Shown here in pieces: positions 1 to 10,109 of a stretch of DNA of 64,000 nucleotides. The position numbers and the translations under genes were made by a program. How positions within the stretch are numbered: position 1 is the stretch's first letter; each line of letters starts with the position of its first letter. The stretch is taken from assembly GCA_038380435.1 (NCBI GenBank), contig JAWZYU010000007.1, positions 27,693,001 to 27,757,000 of the forward strand, read 5' to 3'. The notes below the pieces were generated by a model. That model was not told the origin of the DNA, did not search any database, and worked only from the letters and a program-made list of their open reading frames with translations. The DNA is from Ryuthela nishihirai. Taxonomy: Eukaryota; Arthropoda; Arachnida; Araneae; Heptathelidae.

Positions 1-125
1 CTCAGCAGAAGAACAACAGAGAAAGGGAACGCCATAGAGAAAGAAGAACGGGGACAAAAGGCAAGACCTCAGCAGAAAGACAACACAGAAAGGGAAACAT
101 CCATGCCTTACCCGAGGCTTGAACT
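1..125 (-). repeat. SINE-B fragments
   Basis: Two partial minus-strand copies of the SINE-B body lie side by side. The phrase ctcagcagaa occurs at position 1 and again near 68, each followed by an aacaca/gaaaggga stretch, and catccatgccttaccc follows at about 101. The copy is degraded where the box B region should be. Assignment rests on likeness to the better copies at 25284-25482 and 42047-42232. Confidence 0.6.
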
Positions 126-129
126 CATA

Positions 130-345
130 AAAAAAATAATAAATAAATACCCTCTCAAGCAGCTGCTTGACACATAGGTCTGAAAGGAGCCTGTCAGTTT
201 ATATGCCATGAGTAGAAAATCTGAGAGGATGGCAGAACCTCAGCAGAAAACAACACGAACATCCATGCCTTACCCGGGAGTCGAACCCAGGTCCTGTCCC
301 TTTGAGATATGGCCGAGTACACACCACTTCGGTGAGGAGAAGGCT
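130..345 (-). mobile_element. SINE-B, near complete
   Basis: On the minus strand this reads as a tRNA-like head, with a box B at about 280-292 (gagtcgaacccagg on the plus strand), then a body with ctgctgaggt, and a 3' end with agcagctgcttgag and a TATTTATT-rich tail. The head is damaged beyond box B. The same order of blocks is seen at 25284 (plus) and 42047 (minus). Confidence 0.7.
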
Positions 346-404
346 GCATCTTGAAAATAAATTACGTCCTCAAGCCATCGTTTGGAGCTGCTTACCTTGG
401 AGCT

Positions 405-575
405 GTGACAGGATTCTCTCAGTTTAATTCGTCATAAAGAAAATTTCTGAAGAAAATAAAACTCCAGCAGAAATATACCACAAGAAAGGAAACCTATCCA
501 AGCCTTATTCGGGATTCGAACCCAAATCCCTTTACCCTGCAGCCTAGGTCGCTCTCCACACTGTGACCAGTACAG
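405..575 (-). mobile_element. SINE-B, degraded copy
   Basis: This is an older minus-strand copy. The recognisable blocks are ctccagcagaaatat, atccaagccttattc and a box B remnant (gattcgaaccc) near 512. The 3' agcagctgctt block is missing. Confidence 0.5.
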
Positions 576-975
576 CTGCCTGAAACGTTACTGAAATGCA
601 TAAATGTGCTTTGTACAATGGTTATTTCCATTTTGGCTAATTTTCAATACGTTTTGTAGAACAAGCTGCTATTGCTAAATATTCCAGCTTCCGTGATGAT
701 TTTAAAAACCGAATAACAAAATATTGTTGAAAATAGTGTAATTGAATTGAGGTCTTAATCTTCAATTGTAATTTTCGATAAAAATCTCATTTAAGAAGAA
801 GTTATCGAGTTCCGAATCTGACTGTCTAGTGAAGGGATTCGGAAATTAGGGAGCGTGAAGACATCCCAAGACTGGCGCGAAGATGGAAAATTTTCTGTTT
901 AATTTGGAATTGAAACTATTGTTAAAAAATGGGAGGTTGGGTGATGATAAATGAGAGGTGCAGAAGTGTGAGGGT
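576..975. other. AT-rich stretch, nothing recognised
   Basis: I see no open frame of note, no terminal inverted repeat and no match to the other repeats in this window. Confidence 0.5.
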
Positions 976-1321
976 TTCTTAATTAGTGATCTGGCAACCT
1001 TCGTGTCACGTGACACGAAGGTTGCTAGATCACTAATTTCTGAAAAAACGTTGCCTGATATTTTTTCAGAATTCTGTAATCAACCATAGCGTTCGGATAC
1101 TTTTTTAATATATATAATGCGTATGAATATACAGGGTGATTCAAAACTTATCGTTCAAATTTCGTGGGGAGGTAGAGAATAAGTCAAGAAACCGATTTCA
1201 CATAGGAAAGTATGTCCGCAAACGTCATCTACATGAACAAAAGGGACAAGTGAACACAAGGAAAGAGTACAGTTAAGTGGTAACGAATGTGACTTTTATT
1301 CCAACAAGGTAAAGTACAGGT

Positions 1322-2964
1322 TCACAGTAGGGGCTCAAAATTGCGACCATTTACACAGACACAGGATTCACAGCGCCGTTGCATTGACCACCGAACATTT
1401 TCAAAAACGACTGGCATATCGCGGACAATGCCTGCGGCGGCCACTATTCGTGTAACAAGGTCCATTTCACTGTCGACGGGGGTCTCGTACACATGGTATT
1501 TCATGGCCCCCCCACAAAAAGAAAACCATGGGCGATAAATCAGGTGACCTGAGTGGCCAAGCGATCGGTCCACCTCTACCGATCCATCGAGCTCCGAATG
1601 TTCGGTTCAGGTAATCACGCACAACAATTGTGCTATGGGCTGGAGCCCCGTCATGTTGATACCACATATCTCGGCGGATATGCGCAGGAACAGCGCCCAG
1701 AAAAGTCGGTAACACTGTCTCGAGAAATATTAGGTATTTCCGGCCGTCCAATCGGGGCGGTAGCAAGTAAGGTCCCAACAAACAGTCACCAATGATTCCA
1801 GCCCACACATTTACGGCAAAACGATGTTGCGCAGCGTGACTTCTCGTACCATGCGGGTTGTCGTAAGCCCACACATGTGAATTGTGTGTATTGAACACAC
1901 CTTCACGAGTGAATGAAGCTTCATTTGTAAAAAGGACAGAAGCTGGAAAACTGGGGTCCACAGCACTTTCTGCATGAACCATTGTGCAAATTCCACACGC
2001 TTCGGATAATCGTCAGGATGCAGTAACTGCACCCTTTGCAGATGGTAAGGATGCACACGTTCCTCGTGCAGCTGCTGACTGAGCTGCTGACCTCGCCACA
2101 CTGCTGATTGAGAGACCCCAAGCTGCTGAGCAATAGCTCGTGTGCTGGTATTCGGATTATCTTCGATGGACTCTATGTTGCGATCTTGTGCAACCACGGC
2201 AATTCCCGGTTCCGCCTGACAGCACTACCTGGTTTAAGAAAAGCCATGACTATCTAGAGCCGGGGGCAAGGAATACGCCCTATAGGCGCACCTCAACCCC
2301 GGCCTCACATGGCAGCAGTCCTATAGAAGGAAAGCTAACCACCGGAAGAAACCTAACTTTAATCTATTCCCCAGTTTGCAAATGTGCAAGGATATAAAGA
2401 TCCAAGCTCGATCGGCACCCGGGGTGGAGACTCTTAGTAAGACCCAGACTTTTTGGACGGCTCGTGCCTACTAGGCAGGAGGAACCTTTCGACCGAGCCG
2501 TCGAACTGACCACCCAAGGTCCCTGAAAGGTGAGGTCTCCGACGACGTCACCACCCGACCGGCAATCAAGCCGGCCAGCAGCGTCTTCAACCTCGGTTGG
2601 CCTTGGCCATGTCCAACCAGCGCCCAACCCGGTCGGCACAGCCTTCAGCCGGGTTGCTGGGCCCTAGGCCCCCCCACCACGACAAGGTGGTCCCCTATCG
2701 GGGGGGATCTTCGATGGACTGTAGGACTTGTTCTGCGACATTGACAGTCCGCGTCAGTAGTCTTCTCCCCGTATCCTGCATGTTGCTGCGCAGTGAACCA
2801 TGTTCGCGCAGATTGCGATGCACACGTGCAAACATTTGATGCTGCGGTATTCTTCTGTTGAGGTATCGGTCTTGGTAAACTTGCCTAGCTCGGCGGCCGC
2901 TTTCGCCAGCTGCCCCATATGCGAGATGCATATCCGCTAGCTCTTGATGCGTAAAACGATTCAT
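1322..2964 (-). pseudogene. Mariner-family transposase pseudogene
   Basis: The ancestral product was a cut-and-paste transposase acting in the nucleus on the element's own TIRs. Read downward from the ATG at 2964, the N-terminal part (to about 2722) is a DUF4817-type helix-turn-helix (FTHQELADMHLAYGAA). The insert at 2173-2706 follows, right after the codons for SIED. Next come a second helix-turn-helix (STRAIAQQLGVSQSAVW), a frameshift near 1970, the catalytic domain, another frameshift near 1500, and the C-terminus ending at 1322 (RRCESC, then GRNFEPLL). Without the insert the frame would be about 365 codons, normal for the family. Of the three catalytic acids, the first is replaced (FTNEASF, where relatives have FTDEA), the second is present (QHDGAPAH), and the third position reads Val (SPDLSPMVFFLW). 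It is inactive by frame and by residue. Confidence 0.88.
2173..2706. mobile_element. GC-rich insert with 14-bp target duplication
   Basis: The 534 bp are bounded by the direct repeat atcttcgatggact (2159-2172 and 2707-2720), so this is a real insertion into the transposase gene. It is far more GC-rich than its surroundings and holds several imperfect hairpins, including ccaccacgacaaggtgg near 2674. I see no poly(A), no TIR and no long frame. A short retroposon or the structured UTR piece of a non-LTR element is the likeliest identity, but the family is not recognised. Confidence 0.7.
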
Positions 2965-3178
2965 CTTATCACTAGTAAGTCAACTCGTACACTGATGACA
3001 GCGGGAGTGGTCGGGCGAGCTGTACACTGGTTGGGTACACACAGCGCCCTCTACATACGCATGCGTACATTTGCGGACATACTTTCCTTTGTGAAACCGG
3101 TTTCCTGACGTATTCCCTACCTCCCCATGAAATTTGAACGATAAGTTTTGAATCACCCTGTATAATGCAATGAATATG

Positions 3179-3572
3179 GAGCGTGTGCAGTTACCGTTCA
3201 CAGCAAACTGGAGCGGTTGCGGTTAATGTTCACAGCACATTGGATCGTGTGAGCTCACAAAGACCTGGTTCGTGTGGGCTCACTCACGGAAATATTGAGC
3301 GTGTGCAGTTACCGTTCACAGCAAACTGGAGCGGTTGCGGTTAATTTTCACAACATTGGATCGTGTGAGCTCACAAAGACCTGGTTCGTGTAGGCTCACT
3401 CACGGAAATATTGAGCGTGTGCAGTTACCGTTCACAGCAAACTGGAGCGGTTGCGGTTAATGTTCACAGCACATTGGATCGTGTGAGCTCACAAAGACCT
3501 GGTTCGTGTGGGCTCACTCACGGAAATATTGAGCGTGTGCAGTTACCGTTCACAGCAAACTGGAGCGTGTGC
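3179..3572. repeat. 118-bp tandem repeat, about 3.3 units
   Basis: Units start with gagcgtgtgcag at 3179, 3297, 3413 and 3531, the last one partial. The middle interval is 116 bp because of a small deletion. The MITE relative at 15487 has only one full unit plus a partial one, so copy number has changed since the two copies separated. Confidence 0.9.
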
Positions 3573-3641
3573 AGTAACTGCACACGCTCCAGTTTGCTGC
3601 GAACGGCAACTGGAGCGTGTACAGTTGCTGTACACGCTCCA
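3553..3641. repeat. Two adjacent perfect or near-perfect hairpins
   Basis: The first hairpin (3553-3599) pairs cagcaaactggagcgtg with its complement around a tight centre. The second (3611-3641) pairs tggagcgtgtacag with ctgtacacgctcca over a 3-base loop. Both recur at about 15627-15715. Confidence 0.85.
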
Positions 3642-3794
3642 GACATTTTTCCTGAATTCTGAAATCACGTGACATGAAGGTTACAGATCACTAATTTCTA
3701 AAAAAATTGTTGCCAGATATTTTTTCTGAATTCTGTAATCAACCAGTGTTCGGATATTTTTTCGAGCGACTGTACATTAGTTCGAATTTCCATG

Positions 3795-3945
3795 TTAAAG
3801 GGACCATCTGTCTCCCAACAGATGTACAATGGGTCCCCTTCCCCAATCTTATCTGAGCCCTCGAGGTCCTTGTGACCTGGCCATTTAACCTATGGTGTGC
3901 AAAAAAGTGTCGCTCAGCGGTAAAACAATCCACCACAACAAATCC
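3795..3945 (+). mobile_element. SINE-A, 5'-truncated fragment
   Basis: Only the 3' part of the SINE is present, from accatctgtctcccaac to the aggtaaaacaatcca tail. It is diverged from the main subfamily. No target duplication is evident. Confidence 0.8.
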
Positions 3946-4024
3946 ACGTTCAAGGGTGAAAATATGAAAAACTTCATTCTCTTTAAAAACGAGCATCCCA
4001 TATTCTCGAGAGGCGAGGTGTTGT

Positions 4025-4448
4025 AAGTCGTCGAACCGCGTTTATCACCCATACCGTCCCACGGTCCCCTTGAAATATCTTCAGTTTCACCCAAAACATA
4101 TCAAAAGAAATGCTCCAAAGTCTGAAAGGAAAATGTCTGCATTTCGCGTTTCTATTCTCTTGGGTTTTTCTACTGCATAACGCACGGGTCGATATCGTTC
4201 AGAAGAGTCGACTGGCGACAAGAAACCCCAAAAGATTAGCTCACGAAATAAGAATAACGAGGTCATAAACCGCAGCTCGCCTCTCTGGTTTCCGTTGGAA
4301 GAAGATATTTTGGTGCGTCGCATTTACGACAAGCTTTGTTTGCTCTTCGAGAATCCCGAGCTCTGATTTGCAGTCGCATAAAACCGTCACAGCTTCTGTG
4401 TGAAGACAGCGTGGATTTTCTTTGCAATGGAAGCTGAGACATTTCCCT
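4025..4448. other. Unassigned sequence
   Basis: Only short overlapping frames are seen, none with recognisable protein similarity. The block just before it (3962-4020, aaaacttcattctcttt then cccatattctc and gaggcga) recurs near 21672 and 62515. Confidence 0.4.
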
Positions 4449-4460
4449 CTCTGGACTAGG

Positions 4461-4844
4461 TTGGGTTGTTTTACCTCTGAACGGCACTTTTTTGCACACC
4501 ATGGGCTAAATGACCAGGTCACATGGACCCCGAAGGCTCAGAGAAGGTTGGGGGAGGGGACCCACTGGAACAGCTGTTGGGAGACAGATGGTAGTCTCCA
4601 GTCAAGGCCATACAGCGTGTTCTTTAACGTGCACAGGGTATGGCTCTCCCGCACACGGGGCCACGGCTTAACGTCCCATCCGACGGACGGAGGTCTTTCC
4701 AAGCCCATCGGTGTCCCCTGCTGACCGTGGGCAGGGCGGGGAAATTTTGCGGAGATAAATCTCAACGCTGACCCAGCTGGGACTCGAACCTGGGAACTAC
4801 ATATTACGAGCCTGGCGCGCCACCGACTGAGCCACCCCCGCCCC
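4461..4844 (-). mobile_element. SINE-A, full length (reference copy)
   Basis: This is a tRNA-derived non-autonomous retroposon. On the minus strand the head has box A (tggctcagtcggt) and box B (ggttcgagtcc), the internal RNA polymerase III promoter. Around the anticodon the head resembles elongator tRNA-Met, with CAT changed to CGT. A body of about 300 bp follows, with blocks gggacgttaagcc, cacgttaaagaacacg and cccaacagctgttcc, then an (AACCC)n tail instead of poly(A). The insertion duplicated ctctggactagg (4449-4460 and 4845-4856). No protein is encoded; mobilisation would need a LINE reverse transcriptase. Confidence 0.93.
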
Positions 4845-5025
4845 CTCTGGACTAGGCGTTCTCTGTTCTCAACCAAAGTCTATCTGACTGAAGGGACTGA
4901 AAGTTGAAAAACTAATTGAATCGACAGGACAGGGTTGGATCTGAGGAGAAAGAAAGGGATGGGAGCAGGATCAACCGGAATGGCGTTTCGAATATGATTT
5001 TTTCTCTCAGTGTTAGTTGTCTTTA

Positions 5026-5318
5026 AGAAATTATTTTGAATCCAATTTCATTTTATGTCAGGTGCAGATGATGGCTCCTTCCTCATTCAGGAATTTAAAG
5101 CAATTTCAACACGGCAAAGAGTTTTTCTCTCAGTGCACTTGTTTCCAGCCAATGGGCTAAATGGCCAGATCACAAAGACCCAAAGGGATCAGAGAAGGTT
5201 GGGGGAAGGGCATCCACTGGGTAGCAGTTAGGAGACAGATCATAGTCTCCCGTCAAAGCCATCCAGCGTGTTCCTTAACGTGCACAGAGTATGGATCTTC
5301 CGCACACGGGGACACGGT
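5026..5318 (-). repeat. Old SINE-A plus flank, inverted duplicate of 10689-10982
   Basis: About 130 bp of non-SINE flank (from ttgaatccaatttcatttta) and the adjoining old SINE-A body match 10689-10982 in reverse complement at near identity. They share diagnostic changes such as gacagatcatagtctccc. Shared flank means the pair arose by segmental duplication, not by two insertions. Confidence 0.85.
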
Positions 5319-5940
5319 GGCAGAGTATGATCTACCGCACACGGGGGCAATGTTTTTTTTTTACACACGATAATCTAAATTTATAGGTTACAAGGATTCC
5401 AAGGGTCCGGAGAAGGTTGGAGAAAGGGACGGCTATTAGGAGACAGATGGAATCCTTTCGTGAAAGCCGCACAGTGTGTTTTTTAGCATGCACAGGGTAT
5501 GGCTCTCCTGAACACAGAGCTTTGGCTTAACGTCCCATTTGCAGCTTTTCCAAACCCTTTCTCCTTGAGGGAAGGATGGAAATTCGTTGAGATTCAACGC
5601 TGGCACAGTTCGAACTGGAATCTGAAAACTGCAGATTGTGTTTCTCTGAGAACTCCGGGTCCTTGTGACATGACCATTTAGCCCTAAGACAGTTCGTAGC
5701 CTCCTGTCAAAGCCATCCAGTGTGTTCTTTAACGTGCACAGGGTATGGCTCTCACACACGGGACCACGGCTTAACGTCCCATCCAACGAAAGGCGGCCTT
5801 TCTAAGCCCATCGGTGTTCTCTACTTACCAAGAGCGGGGTGGGGAATTTTGCGGAGATAAAACTAAACGCTGGCCCAACTGGGAGTGCAGATTACGAGCT
5901 TGGTGCGCTACCAATCGGAGTCACCCACGCCCCAGAAATA
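5319..5940. repeat. Cluster of degraded SINE-A fragments
   Basis: Divergent pieces lie end to end. They include body fragments at about 5380-5640 and 5690-5935 in minus orientation and a short plus-oriented 3' piece at 5658-5685. The tRNA head near 5890-5935 is barely recognisable (gagcttggtgcgctacc). This is an older insertion layer than the clean copies. Confidence 0.7.
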
Positions 5941-6039
5941 TTGAGTGAAGTTGCCCCTCCTAATGGTAGATGGCTCCACGGACGATAAGTTCGGGAATGT
6001 TATAAGTCAAATTAGCAGATAAATGACGGAGCTGATCTT

Positions 6040-6500
6040 AGTTTAGTGGTTAGAACACTCCGGCATGTGTGAGGGGCGGGGGTGGCTCAGTCGGTAGCGC
6101 GCCAGGCTCGTAATCTATAGTTCCCAGGTTCGAGTTCCAGCTGGGTCAGCGTTGAGATTTATCTCCGCAAAAATTCCCCGCCCTGCCCACGGTCAGTAGG
6201 GGACATCGATGGGCTTGGAAAGGCCGCCGTCCGTCGGATGGGACGTTAAGCCGTGGCTCCGTGTGCGGGAGAGTCATACCCTGTGCACGTTAAAGAACAC
6301 GCTGGATGGCCTTGACGGGAGACTACCATCTGCCTCCCAACAGCTGTTCCAGTGGGTTCCCTCCCCCAACCTTCTCTGAGCCTTCGGGGTCCATGTGACC
6401 TGGCCATTTAGCCCATGGTGTGCAAAAAAGTGCCGCTCAGAGGTAAAACAACCCAACAACTCCTTCATGTAAGTGAGAAACGTGGGTTCCAGTCAAATTC
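6040..6500 (+). repeat. tRNA-like repeat C, split by a SINE-A
   Basis: The left half (tagtttagtggttagaacactc, a box A-like run) ends at about 6073. The right half with a box B-like gggttccagtcaaattc resumes at about 6461. Removing the SINE rejoins a sequence like those at 35340-35415 and 55695-55800. Confidence 0.6.
6074..6458 (+). mobile_element. SINE-A, full length
   Basis: The head, body and aacaaccca tail are all present. Flanks ctccggcatgtgtgag and ctccttcatgtaagtgag look like a diverged target duplication within tRNA-like repeat C. Confidence 0.88.
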
Positions 6501-7250
6501 ATCGCCAAAATTCATTATTTTTCGCAAACATATTTCTTGAACACAAGTGTCTAGTCTGCTAAGTATATATGAATTACTAGTATGTATGAATACGGAAAAG
6601 AAAGTCGAAGTAATTAAAACGAAATAGAGCTGGTTATAAAGTTAGTTGATTGGTTGTTTTAGAGTTTTATTGGTGACGAAGCAACTGAAAGTAGCAGTTA
6701 TAAAAAACTTCTTTCATTGCAAAATGCTATCGTAAAATTAATACCTCGAAAGCAGTAACAAGGTGAAATGCGGACAGCAACCATGTCGTGTCAATAAAGT
6801 GTTTGTAGCGCCGTAAATCCTAAAATGATCTTTTATGTGAGCAAATGAGTCTAAAGATAAAAAATCTTAGTGGTATACTGATTTTAATGATTTGGGGTGC
6901 CGGGGGGGCGGTGATGATTTTGTTCTTATGGCATTGATTTTCGAGGACTGCCTTAGAAATATATGAGACTCGAAGATTTATCCTGCGTTGCTGGAGTCTG
7001 AAGCTGTCTAAAGAATAGAGTAGATGGTAATTTCCCATGTAGCAAGCCTTCACTGGCATAAATCGCCAGTCTATTCGTTTCCCTCCAACCCTTGTAAAAA
7101 TTTTCTCCCCCACTTTTAGGGAAAATTTGGAATCCTCTAAAGTACATAGTAGGTGGCGCTCCCCACTTCGCAAGCTTTCATTTGACATAAAACTCTTTAC
7201 AATCGATTCGTCCCCCTCCTTCGGTAAAATCCTTCTCCTTCTATTTAAGG
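6501..7250. other. Unassigned sequence
   Basis: AT-rich at first. I recognise no protein, TIR or tandem repeat. A long minus-strand frame over 6820-7359 ends inside the adjacent SINE head and has no recognisable domain. Confidence 0.4.
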
Positions 7251-7352
7251 GGGGCGGGGGGTGGCTCAGTCGGTAGCGCGCCAGCCTCGTAATCTGTAGT
7301 TCCCAGGTTCGAGCCCCAGCTGGGTCAGCTTTGAGATTTATCTCCGCAAATT
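7251..7352 (+). mobile_element. SINE-A head only
   Basis: The tRNA-like head and the first bases of the body (to atctccgcaaa) are present, then the sequence becomes AT-rich. The flank ttctatttaagg resembles tcctctttaagg after the next copy at about 8062. The two pieces may therefore be one insertion later rearranged. Confidence 0.75.
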
Positions 7353-7610
7353 TTCTCATAGATTAGCAAATTTTCTCCGAGATTACTCATAGGTAGTAAG
7401 TATGAATGGGTTCGGTTTAAAAAAATATCAAAAAATAGTTCGTTTTTTTCATTTTTAGGGATCTAAAGTTGGAAAGTGACAAAATCTGAACCAAGTATTT
7501 CAATTTTTTTTAAACTATCTATTGTTGAAAGAAATTTTAAATTTGAGTAATTGGGTGTGGTGGTCCAGGGGTTTACATTGACAGCAGCGACTCGCTTCCT
7601 TATCCACAGG

Positions 7611-8061
7611 GTGTGGCTCAGTCGGTAGTGTGCCAGGCTCGTAATCTGCAGTTTCCAGGTTCGAGTCTCAGCTGGGTCAGCGTTGAGATTTATCTCCGCA
7701 AATTTCCCCGCCCTACCAGTAGTAGGGGACTCCCGATTGCTAGTCAGTAGTCAGAACTCAGTAGTCAGTAGTTGCTAGTCCCGCCCTGCTAGTCAGTAGG
7801 GGACTCCCGATTGGCTTGGAAAGGCCGCCGTCCGTCGGATGGGACGTTAAGCCGTGGTTCCGTGTACGTGAGAGCCATCCTCTGTGCACGTTAAAGAACA
7901 CGCTGGATGGCCTTGACGGGAGGCTACCATCTGTCTCCCAACAGCTGTTCCAGTAGGTCCCCTCCTCCAACCTTCTCTGAGCCTTCGGGGTCCATGTGAC
8001 CTGGCCATTTAGCCCATGGTGTGCAAAAAAGTGCCGCTCAGATGTAACACAACCGAACCCA
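7611..8061 (+). mobile_element. SINE-A with internal short duplications
   Basis: A SINE-A with an enlarged middle. Near 7715-7805 the tagtcagtag motif and the ggggactcccgatt block are repeated, adding roughly 70 bp. The 3' tail (acacaaccgaaccc) is slightly changed. Confidence 0.85.
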
Positions 8062-8089
8062 ATCCTCTTTAAGGGGGTCTGCTAAAGTC

Positions 8090-8356
8090 TCACTCTGCAT
8101 TCGATCAGAAAGGGGACATCTATGAGTTTGGAAAGACCATTCTGTTGGATGGAACGGTGTGGTCTGGCGCGCGGGAAAGCCATACTCTGTTCACCTTAAA
8201 GAACACGCTGGATGACCTTGACGGGAGACTCCCATCTGTTTCTTAACTGCCGTACAGTGGGCTCACTTCTCGTGACCTTCTCTAAGCCCTTGGGCTCCTT
8301 GTTACTTGGCCATTTAACTCCTTGCTTGGAAAATGGCGCTCAGAGGTAAAGCAACC
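8090..8356 (+). mobile_element. SINE-A, old 5'-truncated copy
   Basis: The body is recognisable (ggaaagaccat, ttaaagaacacgctggatg, cagaggtaaagcaacc) but strongly diverged. The head is absent. Confidence 0.7.
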
Positions 8357-8537
8357 AATGAGCAAGCCAAATTAGAAATATCTAAAGTAGGTCTCTTACA
8401 GGAAATGAGACTGAAACTGATTATGGATCTAATAATCAGGCAAGTGCGAAAAGAACACTCTCCCATCGCACTTCCGATGCGAGCACAGGATCTTCTGTTT
8501 CAGTTCCAGTTACTCTACCAGTTAAGTCTTTGACGAT

Positions 8538-8955
8538 CAGGGGGCGTAGCCAAGGTACTATGGTTGGGGGGCAGACATCAAAAATTTTTCAACTCGTAAA
8601 TCTAGTTTTGCCAACTTGGAATATAAAGTACTTTACATGATTTTCGTTAAGTCATTAAACCTACAGAATTTCGCCCCGTGGGTGGATGGGGGGGGGGGGA
8701 TCTAGCCAACTTGCTCTAATCAAGATTCACAACTCGTCCGTATTTTACCAAGTGGCTTCGATTTTTGCCAACTGCCCTAGATTTTGTCAACTTCCTAGCT
8801 TATGTCTAATTGCCTCGATTTCGACAACTCACCTTAATTTTACAAAAAGATAATTATCACAAATCACCTTGATTTTATAAAATAGCTTCGAATTTTTCCG
8901 AGTCCGATTAACTTTGGGGGTAGTCTCTCACCGTCCCCCCCTAGCTACACCTCTG
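8538..8955. mobile_element. hAT-like non-autonomous element, old
   Basis: The left end is cagggggcgtagccaagg and the right end, reverse-complemented, is cagaggtgtagctagggg. That is an imperfect TIR of hAT style. The flanking 8-mers ttgacgat and gtaacgtc match poorly, so the target duplication has decayed or the call is slightly off. The inside holds degenerate repeats of a phrase like gccaactt..ttgattttg. Confidence 0.55.
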
Positions 8956-8999
8956 GTAACGTCTCCCGATTGATTAAGTAAGGTTACAGATGAGAAAGT

Positions 9000-9387
9000 T
9001 GTTTCGGTTGTTTTACCTCTGAGCTGCACTTTTTTGCACACCATGGGCTAAATGGCCAGGTCACATGGACCCCGAAGGTTCAGAGAAGGTTGGGGGAGGG
9101 GACCCACTGGAACAGCTGTTGGGAGACAGATGGTAGCCTCCCGTCAAGGCCATCCAGCGTATTCTTTAACGTGCACAGGGTATGGCTCTCCCGCACACGG
9201 GGCCACGGCTTAACGTCCCATCCGACGGACGGCGGCCTTTCCAAGCCCATCGGTGTCCCCTACTGACCGTGGGCAGGGCGGGGAAATTTTGCGGAGATAA
9301 ATCTCAACGCTGACCCAGCTGGGACTCGAACCTGGGAACTACAGATTACGAGCCTGGCGCGCTACCGACTGAGCCACCCCCGCCCCT
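9000..9387 (-). mobile_element. SINE-A, full length
   Basis: A clean member of the main subfamily. The target duplication is cagatgagaaagt (8987-8999 and 9388-9400). Confidence 0.93.
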
Positions 9388-9484
9388 CAGATGAGAAAGT
9401 GATCAAGTGGTAGGAACACAGTTCAACGCGATATTCTATCCGATGTTATAATGGAGAGCCTTAGTATGAACTCAGCGTCTAAGG

Positions 9485-9879
9485 GGAGGGGCGGGGGTGG
9501 CTCAATCGGTAGCGCGCAGGTCTCGTAATCTGTAGTTCCCAGGTTCGAGCCCCAGCTGAATCAGCTTTGAGATTTATCTCCGCAAAATTCCCCGCCCTGC
9601 CCACGGTCAGTAGGGGACCCCCGATTGGCTTGGAAAGACCGCCGTTCGTCGGATGGGACGTTAAGCCGTGGTCCCGTGTGCGGGAGATACCTTGTGCACG
9701 TTTAGCGAAGAACACGCTGTATGGCCTTGACTGGAGACTATCATCTGTCTCCCAACAGCTGTTCCAGTGGGTCCCCTCCCCCAACCTTCTCTGAGCCTTC
9801 GGGGTCCATGTGACCTGGCCATTTAGCCCATGGTGTGCAAAAAAGTGCCGCTCAGAGGTAAAACAACCCAACCCAACCC
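9485..9879 (+). mobile_element. SINE-A, full length
   Basis: Complete, with a tail of three AACCC units. The target duplication is agcgtctaagg/agcatctaagg (9474-9484 and 9880-9890), with one difference. Confidence 0.92.
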
Positions 9880-10109
9880 AGCATCTAAGGTTGAGAAGGC
9901 TGCAAAACAATGAGAGATCAATGTCAGCTGCATCAGAATAAACCATTGGTTATTCAAAACATTCAGTTCACCGTCAGTTTAGAACATTAAATTTCGTCCT
10001 GACGAGTTCAACTCTATTCATCTCTAACTTTACTTAAGCGAGAATGATTTTCTACCGTCTTAGGTCAACCGATGTAGCAATTGGCGTGTGACCAGAAGAA
10101 TCTGAGAGG

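Larger units (their letters stand above)
1132..3160 (-). mobile_element. Mariner-like transposon (DUF4817 type), dead
   Basis: The element has matching terminal inverted repeats: cagggtgattcaaaactt at 1132 and its reverse complement ending at 3160. Each end is flanked by TA (1130-1131 and 3161-3162), the usual target duplication of IS630-Tc1-mariner elements. The transposase is on the minus strand and is broken. The element sits in the AT-rich spacer of a composite MITE, and the unfilled site is visible in the copy near 15450-15480. A 534-bp insert at 2173-2706 is younger than the mariner. Confidence 0.88.
976..3772. mobile_element. Composite Tc1-type MITE, interrupted copy
   Basis: Two arms of a palindromic MITE enclose other material. 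The left arm (976-1130) is 5'-truncated and has the central palindrome cgtgtcacgtgacacg. The right arm (3660-3772) ends in gagcgactg followed by TA. Between the arms are a mariner element (1132-3160), three 118-bp units and two hairpins. The uninterrupted relative at 15242-15850 has the same order without the mariner. The TIR start (cagtcgctcgaaaaa) and the TA target fit the Tc1/mariner superfamily. Confidence 0.75.
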
